NCBI GenBank assembly: GCA_965368115.1
Contig: CBDULQ010000028.1
Coordinates: 1-21,930 of the forward strand
DNA length: 21,930 nt
DNA from: CBDULQ01 sp965368115
Lineage (GTDB): Bacteria; Pseudomonadota; Gammaproteobacteria; SZUA-229
Direction: 5' to 3'
Shown: positions 1 to 8,216 of the stretch, one piece after another
Layout: each line of letters starts with the position of its first letter
Position numbering within the stretch: position 1 is the stretch's first letter
The notes under the pieces: model-generated
The model's database searches: none
The model's input: only the letters and a program-made list of their open reading frames with translations
What the model was told of the DNA's origin: nothing
Program-made: the position numbers and the translations under genes

Positions 1-14
1 GTTAATGCTCAAAT

Positions 15-33
15 CCTGTTGAATACTAACAGG
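15..33 (+). promoter_or_regulatory. Short hairpin covering the fleS ribosome binding site
   Basis: A perfect 6-base inverted repeat, CCTGTT at 15-20 and AACAGG at 28-33, encloses a 7-base loop. Its right arm contains the start of the AGGTGA Shine-Dalgarno sequence (31-36), which lies 12 bases before the fleS ATG. If it folds in mRNA it could dampen initiation. The stem is short and could be chance. Related CCTGT/ACAG pairs occur in the fliF and fliK leaders. The sequence shows the repeat; the regulatory role is inference. Confidence 0.3.
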
Positions 34-48
34 TGACATAAACACGTC

Positions 49-1296
49 ATGAGCCGAACCGCCAACAACTTGCATGAACAGATCGCGCTGCAGGATACCC
101 ATTCCCTGCTCAGTGCCTTCGAGCAGTTCAGTCGCCTGTCTGAGCAGTTGCAGCATTCCTATGAAGATCTGGATCGCCGCGCCGGTGAACTGACCCGCGA
201 ACTGGCGCAGGCCAATAGTGAACGTCTGGAACAACTGGCGCAGAAAGAAAAACTGGCGGATCGCCTGGAAAAATTACTCACCGCGTTACCGGCTGGTGTG
301 GTGGTGCTGAACAGGGATGGCATCATCCACACCGCCAATCGTGCGGCACGCGAAGTGTTCGAACAGGAACTGATCGGTGTCGACTGGTTACCGTTCATTC
401 AGGCCCAGGTGCGCAGTAGCGAAGCCAGTGATCTTATTTTGCATAACGGTCGTGTTATTACCCTGAATCGTCAGCATCTGGATAGCGACGAGGAAGAAAT
501 CGTATTGATCCACGACGTCAGCCATAATCGCATGTTGCAGGAACTGGCCGGACGCCAGCAACGCCTGGCGGCCATGGGACAAATGGCGGCGGGTCTCGGT
601 CATCAGCTACGTACACCGTTATCCTCCGCGCTGTTATACGTATCCCAGGTTCTCAACCCCGCGCTGAATGATGAACAGCAGATGCGGGCAGTGGAAAAAA
701 TTCGCGCCAGTCTGCGTTACCTCGAAAAACTCATTAACGACATGCTGATGTACGCCAAGGGCGGCGAGTTCGCCAGTGCATCCTTCAATGTCAGTCAGTT
801 GTTGATCAACTTCAATGCGCGTTTCGAGGCGCGTCTGCAACAGGCGGATGCGCGTTTAAGTATTAATTGCGAATGCGACAGTGACATGGCGTTGCGTGGC
901 AGCATCGATGCCCTGGTCTCGGTATTGATCAACCTGGCGGAAAACGCGCTGGAAGCCTGCGCCTCACAATGCCAGCTGCAGTTACGCGTTTACCAGCAGG
1001 CTCAGCATCTGATTCTGGCGTTAAGCGACAACGGTCCCGGTTTAAGCGCCGAACAGCAGTTGCATATTTTCGAACCGTTTTACACCGATAAGGATCGCGG
1101 CACCGGACTCGGTCTGGCCGTTGCCCAATCCATCGCCCATGCCCACCAGGGAGATTTACTGGTTAAATCCGAACCCGGTCAGGGCAGTACCTTTTATTTA
1201 TGTTTGCCTCTCGAAACAGGCGAGCAATTCCTGCCCAGCGGCCAAATGACACATCCCATAAACAACGTTGGACAGAACAGCGGAGATACTCAATGA
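49..1296 (+). CDS. fleS: Flagellar regulatory sensor histidine kinase FleS/FlrB
   Basis: This is a cytosolic sensor kinase of 415 residues that would phosphorylate FleR to switch on mid-class flagellar genes. A coiled coil (about 30-75) leads into a PAS domain (about 76-160). The HisKA domain has the phospho-accepting His185 in AGLGHQLRTPLSS. The ATPase domain has an N box around Asn299 (INLAENALEA), G1 DNGPG (327-331), F box FEPFYT (341-346) and G2 GTGLGLA (351-357). No membrane segment is visible, as expected for FleS/FlrB. The ATG at 49 follows AGGTGA at 31-36. The stop overlaps the fleR start (ATGA at 1293-1296), which implies translational coupling. Family assignment is firm from the partner FleR and the fliE-K genes downstream. 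The upstream master regulator fleQ/flrA would lie outside the window. Confidence 0.93.
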   Translation: MSRTANNLHEQIALQDTHSLLSAFEQFSRLSEQLQHSYEDLDRRAGELTRELAQANSERLEQLAQKEKLADRLEKLLTALPAGVVVLNRDGIIHTANRAAREVFEQELIGVDWLPFIQAQVRSSEASDLILHNGRVITLNRQHLDSDEEEIVLIHDVSHNRMLQELAGRQQRLAAMGQMAAGLGHQLRTPLSSALLYVSQVLNPALNDEQQMRAVEKIRASLRYLEKLINDMLMYAKGGEFASASFNVSQLLINFNARFEARLQQADARLSINCECDSDMALRGSIDALVSVLINLAENALEACASQCQLQLRVYQQAQHLILALSDNGPGLSAEQQLHIFEPFYTDKDRGTGLGLAVAQSIAHAHQGDLLVKSEPGQGSTFYLCLPLETGEQFLPSGQMTHPINNVGQNSGDTQ

Positions 1297-2633
1297 GTCA
1301 CACCGATGTATTGATTGTGGAAGATGACCCGAATCTGAAAGATGCACTGCGCGATACGCTGGAATTCGCCGGTTATTCGGTGACTGCGGTGGAACATGGT
1401 CAGGCGGCACTGGCACGGCTTGATCAGCATTCCTACGGCATGGTGATTTCCGATGTGCAGATGCAGCCGGTTGACGGCATGGAATTACTGGAAAAAATTC
1501 GTCGTGACGATCAGCAGACACCGGTGGTGATGATGACTGCTTACGGCACCATCGAAAAAGCGGTCGATGCCATGCGCCTGGGTGCATCGGATTATCTGGT
1601 CAAACCCTTCGAGGCGGATGCACTGATCGAGCTCACCAGACGCCTGCTGCCGAAACAGGAAGAGCATCATCCCGCCGACGACAATCTGGTTGCGGTTGAA
1701 GATAAAATGCAGTCGTTGAAGGCACTGGCATCAAAAGTTGCACAAAGCGATGCGACGGTGTTGTTGTGTGGCGAAAGTGGCGTCGGCAAGGAAGTGTTTG
1801 CACAGTTCATTCATAACCAGTCATCACGTGCTGCCGGTCCGTTTGTCGCCATCAACTGTGCCGCGATTCCGGAGAACATGCTGGAGTCGGTATTGTTCGG
1901 TTACGAAAAAGGCGCGTTTACCGGCGCTTACCAGTCCCATGCCGGTAAGTTCGAACAGGCCCAGGGCGGTACCCTGTTGCTGGACGAAATTTCCGAAATG
2001 GATGCGGGTTTGCAAGCCAAGCTGTTGCGCGTGTTGCAGGAAAAAGAAGTGGAACGTCTGGGTGCACGCAAGACCATTCCATTGAATGTGCGTGTGCTGG
2101 CGACTACCAATCGCAATTTGCGCGAAGAAGTGGCCGCCGGTCGTTTTCGTGAAGATCTGTTTTATCGGCTCAGCGTGTTTCCGATACAGATTCCCGCACT
2201 ACGTGAACGCATTGCCGACATCGTGCCCATCGCGCAACGTCTGTTGCAGAAATACAATGCCGGTCAACGGGCAGTCGAGCTGACTGCGGATGCACAACAG
2301 AAGCTGGTGAGTCATCAATGGCCGGGCAACGTGCGTGAGCTGGATAATGTCATGCAGCGGGCGATGATTCTGAAAACCGGTCACCAGGTCAGTGCCGAAC
2401 ACATACATTTTGAAACCGGCGAATTCTTTATCAGCGAAGCAGCCAGTGACAAGCCGGTTGCCGATGATTCGGTGCTGGTCAGCGACCTGAAAGATCGTGA
2501 ACAGCAGCTGATTCTGGAAGCGCTGCGTGCCGGTAACGGCAGTCGTAAATATGCCGCCGAACGACTCGGCATCAGTCCGCGAACCTTACGTTACAAACTG
2601 GCGCGCATGCGCGACGCCGGGATTACCGTTTAA
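1293..2633 (+). CDS. fleR: Sigma-54-dependent flagellar response regulator FleR/FlrC
   Basis: A 446-residue NtrC-type activator that, once phosphorylated by FleS, remodels sigma-54 RNA polymerase at flagellar promoters. The receiver domain (1-120) has acidic Asp11/Asp12, phospho-acceptor Asp54, Thr82 and Lys104. The AAA+ domain (about 135-370) has Walker A GESGVGKE (160-167), the sigma-54-contacting GAFTGA loop (207-212) and Walker B GGTLLLDEI (225-233). A Fis-type helix-turn-helix (about 405-440, with RLGISPRTLRYKL) ends the protein. A longer in-frame reading from 1200 exists, but its extra 31 residues overlap fleS and match no receiver domain. The ATG at 1293 is preceded by GGAG at 1282-1285 and starts directly at the receiver fold, so it is preferred. 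Confidence 0.95.
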   Translation: MSHTDVLIVEDDPNLKDALRDTLEFAGYSVTAVEHGQAALARLDQHSYGMVISDVQMQPVDGMELLEKIRRDDQQTPVVMMTAYGTIEKAVDAMRLGASDYLVKPFEADALIELTRRLLPKQEEHHPADDNLVAVEDKMQSLKALASKVAQSDATVLLCGESGVGKEVFAQFIHNQSSRAAGPFVAINCAAIPENMLESVLFGYEKGAFTGAYQSHAGKFEQAQGGTLLLDEISEMDAGLQAKLLRVLQEKEVERLGARKTIPLNVRVLATTNRNLREEVAAGRFREDLFYRLSVFPIQIPALRERIADIVPIAQRLLQKYNAGQRAVELTADAQQKLVSHQWPGNVRELDNVMQRAMILKTGHQVSAEHIHFETGEFFISEAASDKPVADDSVLVSDLKDREQQLILEALRAGNGSRKYAAERLGISPRTLRYKLARMRDAGITV

Positions 2634-2645
2634 GGAGCCAAGATC

Positions 2646-2975
2646 ATGAGCGATATGAATGTACAGCAACTCCTGGCGCAGATGCGCGTACTGGAAGCTC
2701 AGGCCAAGTCCGGTATACAACCCGTACAGGGTGCTGAAGGCGGTACGCCGCAGACGGATTTCTCCCAGGTGTTGAAGAACTCCATCGACGCGGTGAACGA
2801 AACTTCGAAAGAAGCGTCCAGGCTGGCGGAAGCCTTCGAGAAAGGTGATCCCAACGTGAGCATGGCGCAACTGATGATTGCGATGGAAAAATCCAGCGTT
2901 TCCATGCAGGCGATGACTCAGGTGCGCAACCGCCTGTTGTCCGCTTATCAGGAAATCATGAGTATGCCGGTATAA
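2646..2975 (+). CDS. fliE: Flagellar hook-basal body adaptor protein FliE
   Basis: FliE (109 residues, normal length) joins the MS ring to the proximal rod and is an early substrate of the flagellar export gate. The family's C-terminal signature is visible in residues 65-109: a run with MAQLMIAMEKSSVSMQAM, then RNRLLSAYQEIMSMPV at the end. The N-terminal part is variable, with a Gln/Gly-rich stretch, as usual. The start ATG at 2646 has AAGGAG at 2632-2637, which overlaps the fleR stop codon, so fliE is read as part of the same transcript. No separate sigma-54 site fits in the 12-base gap. Confidence 0.93.
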   Translation: MSDMNVQQLLAQMRVLEAQAKSGIQPVQGAEGGTPQTDFSQVLKNSIDAVNETSKEASRLAEAFEKGDPNVSMAQLMIAMEKSSVSMQAMTQVRNRLLSAYQEIMSMPV

Positions 2976-3009
2976 CGGTGTTACAGGCACTAAGCTCAAT
3001 AGAATAACA

Positions 3010-3027
3010 GCCTGTATCACAACAGGC
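3010..3027 (+). promoter_or_regulatory. Small inverted repeat in the fliE-fliF gap
   Basis: In the 74-base gap between fliE and fliF, GCCTGT (3010-3015) pairs with ACAGGC (3022-3027) around the loop ATCACA. The fliF Shine-Dalgarno AAAGG (3038-3042) lies just downstream and is not in the stem. There is no T-tract, so this is not an intrinsic terminator. It could be an mRNA processing or stability element, or chance. The CCTGTATC core recurs in the fliK leader. Confidence 0.3.
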
Positions 3028-3049
3028 ATTCAGGTTAAAAGGTCCGACC

Positions 3050-4678
3050 ATGGCAGAAGCAGCAGCGATTCGTACACCCTCTATCCCCATACCTCGCTTG
3101 ATCGGTATGGTGGTTGGTGTGGCAGTCAGTATTGCGATCGGTTACGGCGTGTTCATGTGGGCCGCCAAACCCAGTTTCAGTTCACTGTACACCGGCCTGG
3201 AAGCGCGTGACGCCAGTGAAGTGGTGGCCGCCCTGCAGGCAGCGGGTATTCCTTATGAACTGGATGCGGCAGGCGGCGTGGTTATGGTGGAAAGCGGGCG
3301 TGTGCACGAAGCGCGTCTCAAACTGGCCGCCCAGGGACTGCCCAAGGGGACCGGTATCGGTATCGAAATTCTGCAGGAAGAACAAAGCTTCGGCACCAGC
3401 CAGTTCGTGGAAAGTGCGCGTTATCACCATGCCATGGAAACCGAACTGGCACGCACCATCAGCACCATGCGCAATGTAAAATCGGCGCGTGTGCATCTGG
3501 CCATTCCCAAGCGTTCGGTTTTCGTTCGCGAACGGACCGAGCCCAGTGCATCGGTGGCACTGACGCTGTACGGTGGCCGGGAGATCGATCAGGGGCAGGT
3601 GAATGCCATCATCCATCTGGTGGCGTCCAGCATCAGTCACATGAAAGCGGAGAATGTCACCGTAGTGGATCAGAACGGTCGACTGCTGTCATCCGGTGGC
3701 ATGCAAAGCAATGTGGCGATGACCGCGAAACAATATGAATACACTCGTCAGGTCGAAGAAGATTATGCACGGCGTATCGAGCGACTGCTGGAACCCATCG
3801 TCGGTTTCGGTAAGGTGCGCGCAACAGTGAATGCGGATATCGATTTCAGCGAAGAAGAAACCACTGAAGAACTGTTCAACCCGGAAAACCAGGCGGTACG
3901 TAGCGAACAGGCCAGCGAAAGTTCGCGCTTCGACGGTCAGGACCCGGGTGGCGTTCCGGGTGCACTGGCCAACCAGCCGCCGGGCGATGCGCAACTGGTG
4001 CAGGGACCCGGTGCGGTCGATGGCGAAGCGGCCAGCCGTGGCACTTTGACCAGCAGCAACAAGAACTCGGTACGTAATTACGAAGTCGATCGTACCATTC
4101 GTCATAAACGCCAGGGCGTGGGCGACATCGATCGCATGACGGTGGCGGTTCTGGTCGACGACCGGGTCACCGTGGTTGACGGCAAGCAGCAACGTGCGCC
4201 GCTAACTAATGAAGAAATTCAACGCATTACCACCCTGGTCCAGCAAACCATCGGATTCGATCAGCAGCGTGGCGACCTGGTCAACGTGATCAACGCTTCG
4301 TTCACGCCAGTGGAGGAACAGGAGGCGCTACCGGAACCTTCGCTGCTGGAAAATCCCTGGGTGAAAAACTCTGTGAAGTATGCGGCAGCATTGATTATTA
4401 TACTGGCATTAATCTTCTTCATCGTACGTCCCTCGGTGAAGAGTCTGACTGAATACACACCGCCGACACCGGTCCTGCCGTCACCGGAAGAAGGTGAAGA
4501 AGGCGGCCAGCGTCGTCTTGCAGGTGGCGGTCAGACGGGTCAGCTGGAACATCAGGCGGGACCGATTCCGCTGCCCACGGATCACGACCAGAAAGTTGAA
4601 TTTGCCCGCGCTATGGTGGACCAGGATGCACGCAAGGTAGCCAATGTGGTCAAGGGCTGGATAGGTAACGAAGCATAA
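3050..4678 (+). CDS. fliF: Flagellar MS-ring protein FliF
   Basis: FliF (542 residues, typical length) forms the inner-membrane MS ring on which rotor and export apparatus assemble. A first membrane helix spans about 18-38 (LIGMVVGVAVSIAIGYGVFM). The YscJ/FliF ring-building domains follow, including the conserved region around ARVHLAIPKRSVFVRE (about 145-160). A disordered Gly/Gln/Ala-rich loop lies near 285-340. The second membrane helix is at about 444-462 (YAAALIIILALIFFIVRP). The cytosolic tail ends with the FliG-binding helix, about residues 515-540 (VEFARAMVDQDARKVANVV). Start ATG 3050 has AAAGG 8 bases upstream. The TAA overlaps the next ATG by one base (TAATG), so fliG is probably translationally coupled. 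Confidence 0.96.
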   Translation: MAEAAAIRTPSIPIPRLIGMVVGVAVSIAIGYGVFMWAAKPSFSSLYTGLEARDASEVVAALQAAGIPYELDAAGGVVMVESGRVHEARLKLAAQGLPKGTGIGIEILQEEQSFGTSQFVESARYHHAMETELARTISTMRNVKSARVHLAIPKRSVFVRERTEPSASVALTLYGGREIDQGQVNAIIHLVASSISHMKAENVTVVDQNGRLLSSGGMQSNVAMTAKQYEYTRQVEEDYARRIERLLEPIVGFGKVRATVNADIDFSEEETTEELFNPENQAVRSEQASESSRFDGQDPGGVPGALANQPPGDAQLVQGPGAVDGEAASRGTLTSSNKNSVRNYEVDRTIRHKRQGVGDIDRMTVAVLVDDRVTVVDGKQQRAPLTNEEIQRITTLVQQTIGFDQQRGDLVNVINASFTPVEEQEALPEPSLLENPWVKNSVKYAAALIIILALIFFIVRPSVKSLTEYTPPTPVLPSPEEGEEGGQRRLAGGGQTGQLEHQAGPIPLPTDHDQKVEFARAMVDQDARKVANVVKGWIGNEA

Positions 4679-5691
4679 TGGCTGAACAGAATCTCACAGA
4701 ATCCCTGAACGGTGTGCAGAAAGCCGCCGTGTTGCTGATGGCCATGGGCAGCGACAATGCCGCCGAGGTGCTCAGGCATCTGAACCCGAAAGAAGTACAG
4801 GTGCTGGGTGGCGCCATGGCGTCACTGCAAAACGTCAACCGGACCACCATGGAAGGGGTGATGGATGAGTTCATCAACGAGGTGAACAACCAGACGTCGG
4901 TGGGCATCGGTAGCGATGAATATATCCGCGAGATGATGGTCAATGCGCTGGGCGAAGACAAAGCCAAGAACATGATCGACCGCATCCTGCTCGGTAGCGG
5001 TACCAAGGGACTGGAAGCTCTGAAGTGGATGGACGGTCGCTCGGTGGCTGAAGTGATTCGTCTCGAACATCCGCAGATCATTGCCATCGTACTGTCCTAC
5101 CTGGAACCGGATCATGCGGCGGAAGTGGTCAGTATGTTACCGGAACGTGCGCGCCCCGATATCATGATGCGCGTCGCCGCTCTGGAAGGTATTCCTCCAC
5201 GCGCATTGCAGGAACTCGACCAGATCATGGAAAAACAGTTCCAGGGTGATTCCAATGTCAGTCAGTCGTCCATGGGCGGATTCAAAACTGCGGCTAACAT
5301 TCTTAATTTCATGGATTCTTCGGTGGAAAGTACCATCATGGAAACCATCGGCGAACACGATCAGGAAATGGCCGACGGTATCGCCGAACTGATGTTCGTG
5401 TTCGACAACCTGAACGATGTGGACGATCGGGGTATTCAGGCGCTGCTGCGTGAAATTTCCTCCGATCAGCTGACCCTGGCCCTGAAAGGCGCCGACGAAA
5501 ACATCAAGGAAAAAATACTCAAGAACATGTCCAAGCGTGCCGCCGAAATGTTACGCGAAGATATGGAAGCGCGCGGTCCGGTACGACTCAGCGAAGTGGA
5601 AGCGGCACAGAAGGAAATTATTTCCACTGCACGTCGTCTTGCCGAGCAGGGCGACATCGTGCTCGGTGGCGGTGGCGAAGAGTTCGTTTAA
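4678..5691 (+). CDS. fliG: Flagellar motor switch protein FliG
   Basis: FliG (337 residues) sits on the cytosolic face of the MS ring, generates torque with the stator, and helps set rotation direction. The N-terminal domain (1-100) binds FliF. The middle domain carries the EHPQ motif at 130-133 within IRLEHPQIIAIVLSYL. The C-terminal domain carries the MFVF motif (239-242) and the charged torque helix around LKGADENIKEKIL to MSKRAAEMLREDME (269-297). The length and all three armadillo-like regions match the family, so the protein looks intact. The start overlaps the fliF stop. Confidence 0.97.
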   Translation: MAEQNLTESLNGVQKAAVLLMAMGSDNAAEVLRHLNPKEVQVLGGAMASLQNVNRTTMEGVMDEFINEVNNQTSVGIGSDEYIREMMVNALGEDKAKNMIDRILLGSGTKGLEALKWMDGRSVAEVIRLEHPQIIAIVLSYLEPDHAAEVVSMLPERARPDIMMRVAALEGIPPRALQELDQIMEKQFQGDSNVSQSSMGGFKTAANILNFMDSSVESTIMETIGEHDQEMADGIAELMFVFDNLNDVDDRGIQALLREISSDQLTLALKGADENIKEKILKNMSKRAAEMLREDMEARGPVRLSEVEAAQKEIISTARRLAEQGDIVLGGGGEEFV

Positions 5692-5715
5692 TACTTATCA
5701 GGTTGAACTGTATTC

Positions 5716-6333
5716 ATGTCCAAACCTTTTTCAGTCGACGAGGACCAGATTAAACATTATGTGTTGCCGGAAGTAACCGGCGACATCGTCGGCCTGGGTC
5801 GTGAGGCGATCAAACCGCAGACCGTCGAAGATATCGAAGCGCTGCAACAGCAAGCTTACCAGGAAGGCCTGGAGCAGGGGCGCAAGGATGGCCTGGTGGA
5901 GATTCAGGCAGAGGCGCGCAAGCTGGCGGGTATGTTCAATTTTTTCAGCAAGCCACTGCAAACGCTGGACGAAGAAGTCGAACAGCAGCTGACCCAACTG
6001 GCGCTTGAAGTGGCCAGGCAGGTCATTAAAAAAGAATGCGAAACCGGTGTGGAAACCATTCAATCGGTGATTCACGAAGCACTGGAATTTTTGCCGGTCA
6101 GTGCGCGCAATGTACGTATTCGTGTGAATCCCAAAGATCATCAACTGTTGCAACAGGGTGATATCAGTGCCGAGCAACAGGACTGGAACCTGGTCGCCGA
6201 CGGCAAAGTCAGTCGCGGCGGTTGCCTTGTGGAGTCGGATTCTTCGCACATCGACGCGAGCCTGGAAACCCGCGTCCAGCAAATCATCGAACGCCTTAGC
6301 GATCACAGTCATCAATACGACGACGAGTCCTGA
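5716..6333 (+). CDS. fliH: Flagellar export ATPase regulator FliH
   Basis: FliH (205 residues) is the stator-like partner that dimerises, binds the ATPase FliI and tethers it to the C ring and export gate. Residues 47-59 contain the FliH-type glycine repeat (A-x3-G-x3-G-x3-G in AYQEGLEQGRKDG). A helical stalk follows (about 65-110), then the V-ATPase-E-like C-terminal domain (about 95-195) with ALEVARQVIKKE and SRGGCLVES. The start at 5716 has only a weak AGG upstream, 24 bases after fliG, so coupling to upstream translation is likely. It is followed after 2 bases by fliI, its functional partner. Sequence divergence is normal for FliH, and context supports the call strongly. Confidence 0.92.
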   Translation: MSKPFSVDEDQIKHYVLPEVTGDIVGLGREAIKPQTVEDIEALQQQAYQEGLEQGRKDGLVEIQAEARKLAGMFNFFSKPLQTLDEEVEQQLTQLALEVARQVIKKECETGVETIQSVIHEALEFLPVSARNVRIRVNPKDHQLLQQGDISAEQQDWNLVADGKVSRGGCLVESDSSHIDASLETRVQQIIERLSDHSHQYDDES

Positions 6334-6335
6334 TC

Positions 6336-7703
6336 ATGTCACTGGCCGACCGCAATCAACGCTGGACCGATATGTTGCGTAACAAGCAACGGCAGGTGCG
6401 TGCACCGGAGCCGGTGGTGGAAGGACGGCTGACACGCATGGTTGGATTAACACTCGAAGCGATAGGCTGCGAAGCGGCCGTGGGCACCAGTTGCGATATC
6501 GTGGCGCCGGGCAATCATCACATCGAAGCGGAAGTGGTGGGTTTTTCCGGCGACAAAACCTACCTGATGGCGATGGGCGAGAGTCGTGGTCTGATACCGA
6601 ATGCGCGGGTGATTCCGGTCGGTCATTCCAGTGAAGTGAATATTTCCGACGCCTTCCTGGGACGTGTCATCGACGGCCGCGGCCGGCCGCTGGACGACAA
6701 GGGGCCGCTGATTGCGGAAACGCCGGTACCGTTGTCGGGACGCGTCATCAATCCGCTGGCGCGACGGCCGATCAACGAACCGCTGGATGTCGGCGTGCGC
6801 GCCATCAATGCCATGCTGACGGTGGGGCGGGGGCAGCGGATGGGACTGTTTGCCGGTACCGGTGTGGGTAAAAGTATTCTGCTCGGCATGATGACCAAAT
6901 ACACCAATGCGGATGTTACCGTGGTCGGTCTGATCGGCGAGCGGGGTCGTGAGGTGAAAGAATTCGTACAGGATATTCTCGGGCCGGAAGGCCTGAAACG
7001 AGCAGCGGTGATTGCCGCCCCGGCCGACGCTTCGCCTCTGGTGCGTATTCACGGTGCCATGCTGGCCACCGCGGTTGCGGAATATTTTCGTGACCAGGGT
7101 AAGAATGTTCTGTTGCTGATGGATTCCCTGTCGCGTTTTGCCCAGGCGCAACGTGAAATCGGTCTGTCCATTTCCGAACCGCCGGCCACCAAGGGTTATC
7201 CGCCATCGGTGTTTGCGCGCATTCCGCAACTGGTGGAACGGGCCGGTAACGGTGGCGCCGGCCAGGGTTCGATTACGGCGTTTTATACCGTGCTCACCGA
7301 AGGCGACGATCACAATGATCCCATTGCCGATGCGGCGCGTGGTATTCTCGATGGCCACATCGTGCTATCGCGGCAACTGGCGGATATGGGCCATTATCCG
7401 GCCATCGATCTGGAAGCCTCGATCAGCCGTGTGATGCCGATGGTGGTTAACCCCGACCAGCTGCAGGCCAGTCATCGCATCAAGCAGCTATACTCTCTTT
7501 ATGAACAGAATCGCGATCTGATCAATGTCGGTGCTTATCAGGCGGGAAGCAACCCGGCCATCGATGAAGCCATTGCCATGCAGCCGGCGATTACTCAGTT
7601 TATGCGTCAGGGTATGAACGAAGCCGTCGCCCTGGCGGCCAGTCAGCAACAGTTGTCGCAACTGGCCGCATCGCGTAAAGAATCTGTCAACACATCGGCC
7701 TAG
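6336..7703 (+). CDS. fliI: Flagellum-specific export ATPase FliI
   Basis: FliI (455 residues) is the F1-beta-like hexameric ATPase that unloads chaperones and energises substrate delivery to the flagellar type III gate. The N-terminal barrel (about 25-95) precedes the catalytic core. Walker A is AGTGVGKS (173-180), the catalytic Glu202 lies in GERGREV (201-207), Walker B is LLLMDS (259-264) and the conserved SISRVMP (362-368) holds the arginine-finger region. The C-terminal domain (380-455) binds export partners. The ATG starts 2 bases after the fliH stop. Motifs and length are complete. Type III secretion paralogues (SctN) are the alternative, but the flagellar operon context excludes them. 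Confidence 0.97.
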   Translation: MSLADRNQRWTDMLRNKQRQVRAPEPVVEGRLTRMVGLTLEAIGCEAAVGTSCDIVAPGNHHIEAEVVGFSGDKTYLMAMGESRGLIPNARVIPVGHSSEVNISDAFLGRVIDGRGRPLDDKGPLIAETPVPLSGRVINPLARRPINEPLDVGVRAINAMLTVGRGQRMGLFAGTGVGKSILLGMMTKYTNADVTVVGLIGERGREVKEFVQDILGPEGLKRAAVIAAPADASPLVRIHGAMLATAVAEYFRDQGKNVLLLMDSLSRFAQAQREIGLSISEPPATKGYPPSVFARIPQLVERAGNGGAGQGSITAFYTVLTEGDDHNDPIADAARGILDGHIVLSRQLADMGHYPAIDLEASISRVMPMVVNPDQLQASHRIKQLYSLYEQNRDLINVGAYQAGSNPAIDEAIAMQPAITQFMRQGMNEAVALAASQQQLSQLAASRKESVNTSA

Positions 7704-7725
7704 GGCCGGATAATCATTTAGTCTT

Positions 7726-8160
7726 ATGCGCTCAACTCGAATGTTACCGGTTGCCCGGCACGCGGATCAGAAACAGCAGGAAGCGGTACAGGTTTATGCC
7801 CAGGCCCAGCGTGCTCTGGAAGATGCCCAGTTGCAGCTTCAGCAACTGATGGCCTATCGTGAAGAATATGCCCAGAAGATGAGTTGCCAACGCGGCCTGC
7901 CAATGGAGCAGCTGCGTAATTTCCAGGCTTTTGTGCAGCAACTTGGGCGTGCTATCAAGCAGGCTGAGCTGGATATCGAATCCCACAAACAGGCCTGTGA
8001 ACACCGTAAACAACAGTGGTTGAAAACCCGTGCCCGCAGTCAGGCGTTACACAGGGTGGTGGAAAAATACCAGCTTGAAGAACGTGTTGCCGAAGACCGC
8101 AAGGAGCAGAAAGAGATGGACGAACACGCCCAGCGCCTGTCTCGCAATCCCCGCGATTAA
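7726..8160 (+). CDS. fliJ: Flagellar export chaperone/stalk protein FliJ
   Basis: FliJ (144 residues) is the small antiparallel coiled coil that sits in the FliI ring like an F1 gamma subunit and links it to FlhA. Nearly the whole protein is predicted coiled coil, rich in Gln, Glu, Lys and Arg. The family pattern is visible in residues 42-70: YREEYAQ, then GLPMEQLRNFQAFVQQLGRAI. The charged tail (KEQKEMDEHAQRLSR) is typical. The ATG at 7726 gives the usual length. A second ATG at 7741 (MLPVARHADQ) is possible, and neither has a strong ribosome binding site. Position after fliI is the standard one. Confidence 0.9.
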   Translation: MRSTRMLPVARHADQKQQEAVQVYAQAQRALEDAQLQLQQLMAYREEYAQKMSCQRGLPMEQLRNFQAFVQQLGRAIKQAELDIESHKQACEHRKQQWLKTRARSQALHRVVEKYQLEERVAEDRKEQKEMDEHAQRLSRNPRD

Positions 8161-8175
8161 ATTCTGGCCCGTCCC

Positions 8176-8211
8176 TTGCACCTGTATCCCTGAACAGAAT
8201 AAAAGGTGCAA
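8176..8211 (+). promoter_or_regulatory. Inverted repeat that includes the fliK Shine-Dalgarno
   Basis: An 8-base perfect inverted repeat, TTGCACCT (8176-8183) and AGGTGCAA (8204-8211), flanks a 20-base loop in the 56-base fliJ-fliK gap. The right arm contains the AGG core of the fliK ribosome binding site AAAAGGTG (8201-8208), 8 bases before the ATG. In mRNA the stem would mask that site. A nested CTGT/ACAG pair (8182-8185, 8194-8197) offers an alternative fold. No T-tract follows. The repeat is seen directly; translational control of hook-length protein is inference. Confidence 0.4.
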
Positions 8212-8216
8212 CAACG

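Noticed and set aside
1200..1292. 31-residue N-terminal extension of FleR
   Set aside because: It overlaps fleS coding sequence, looks unlike a receiver domain, and the ATG at 1293 has a good ribosome site and the usual receiver start.
6447..7358. 303-codon open frame on the - strand opposite fliI
   Set aside because: It is the antisense shadow of a highly conserved ATPase gene. Its composition is His/Arg/Gln-rich, with no fold or ribosome site. The same applies to 5731-6315 (opposite fliH) and 19428-20165 (opposite the first receptor).
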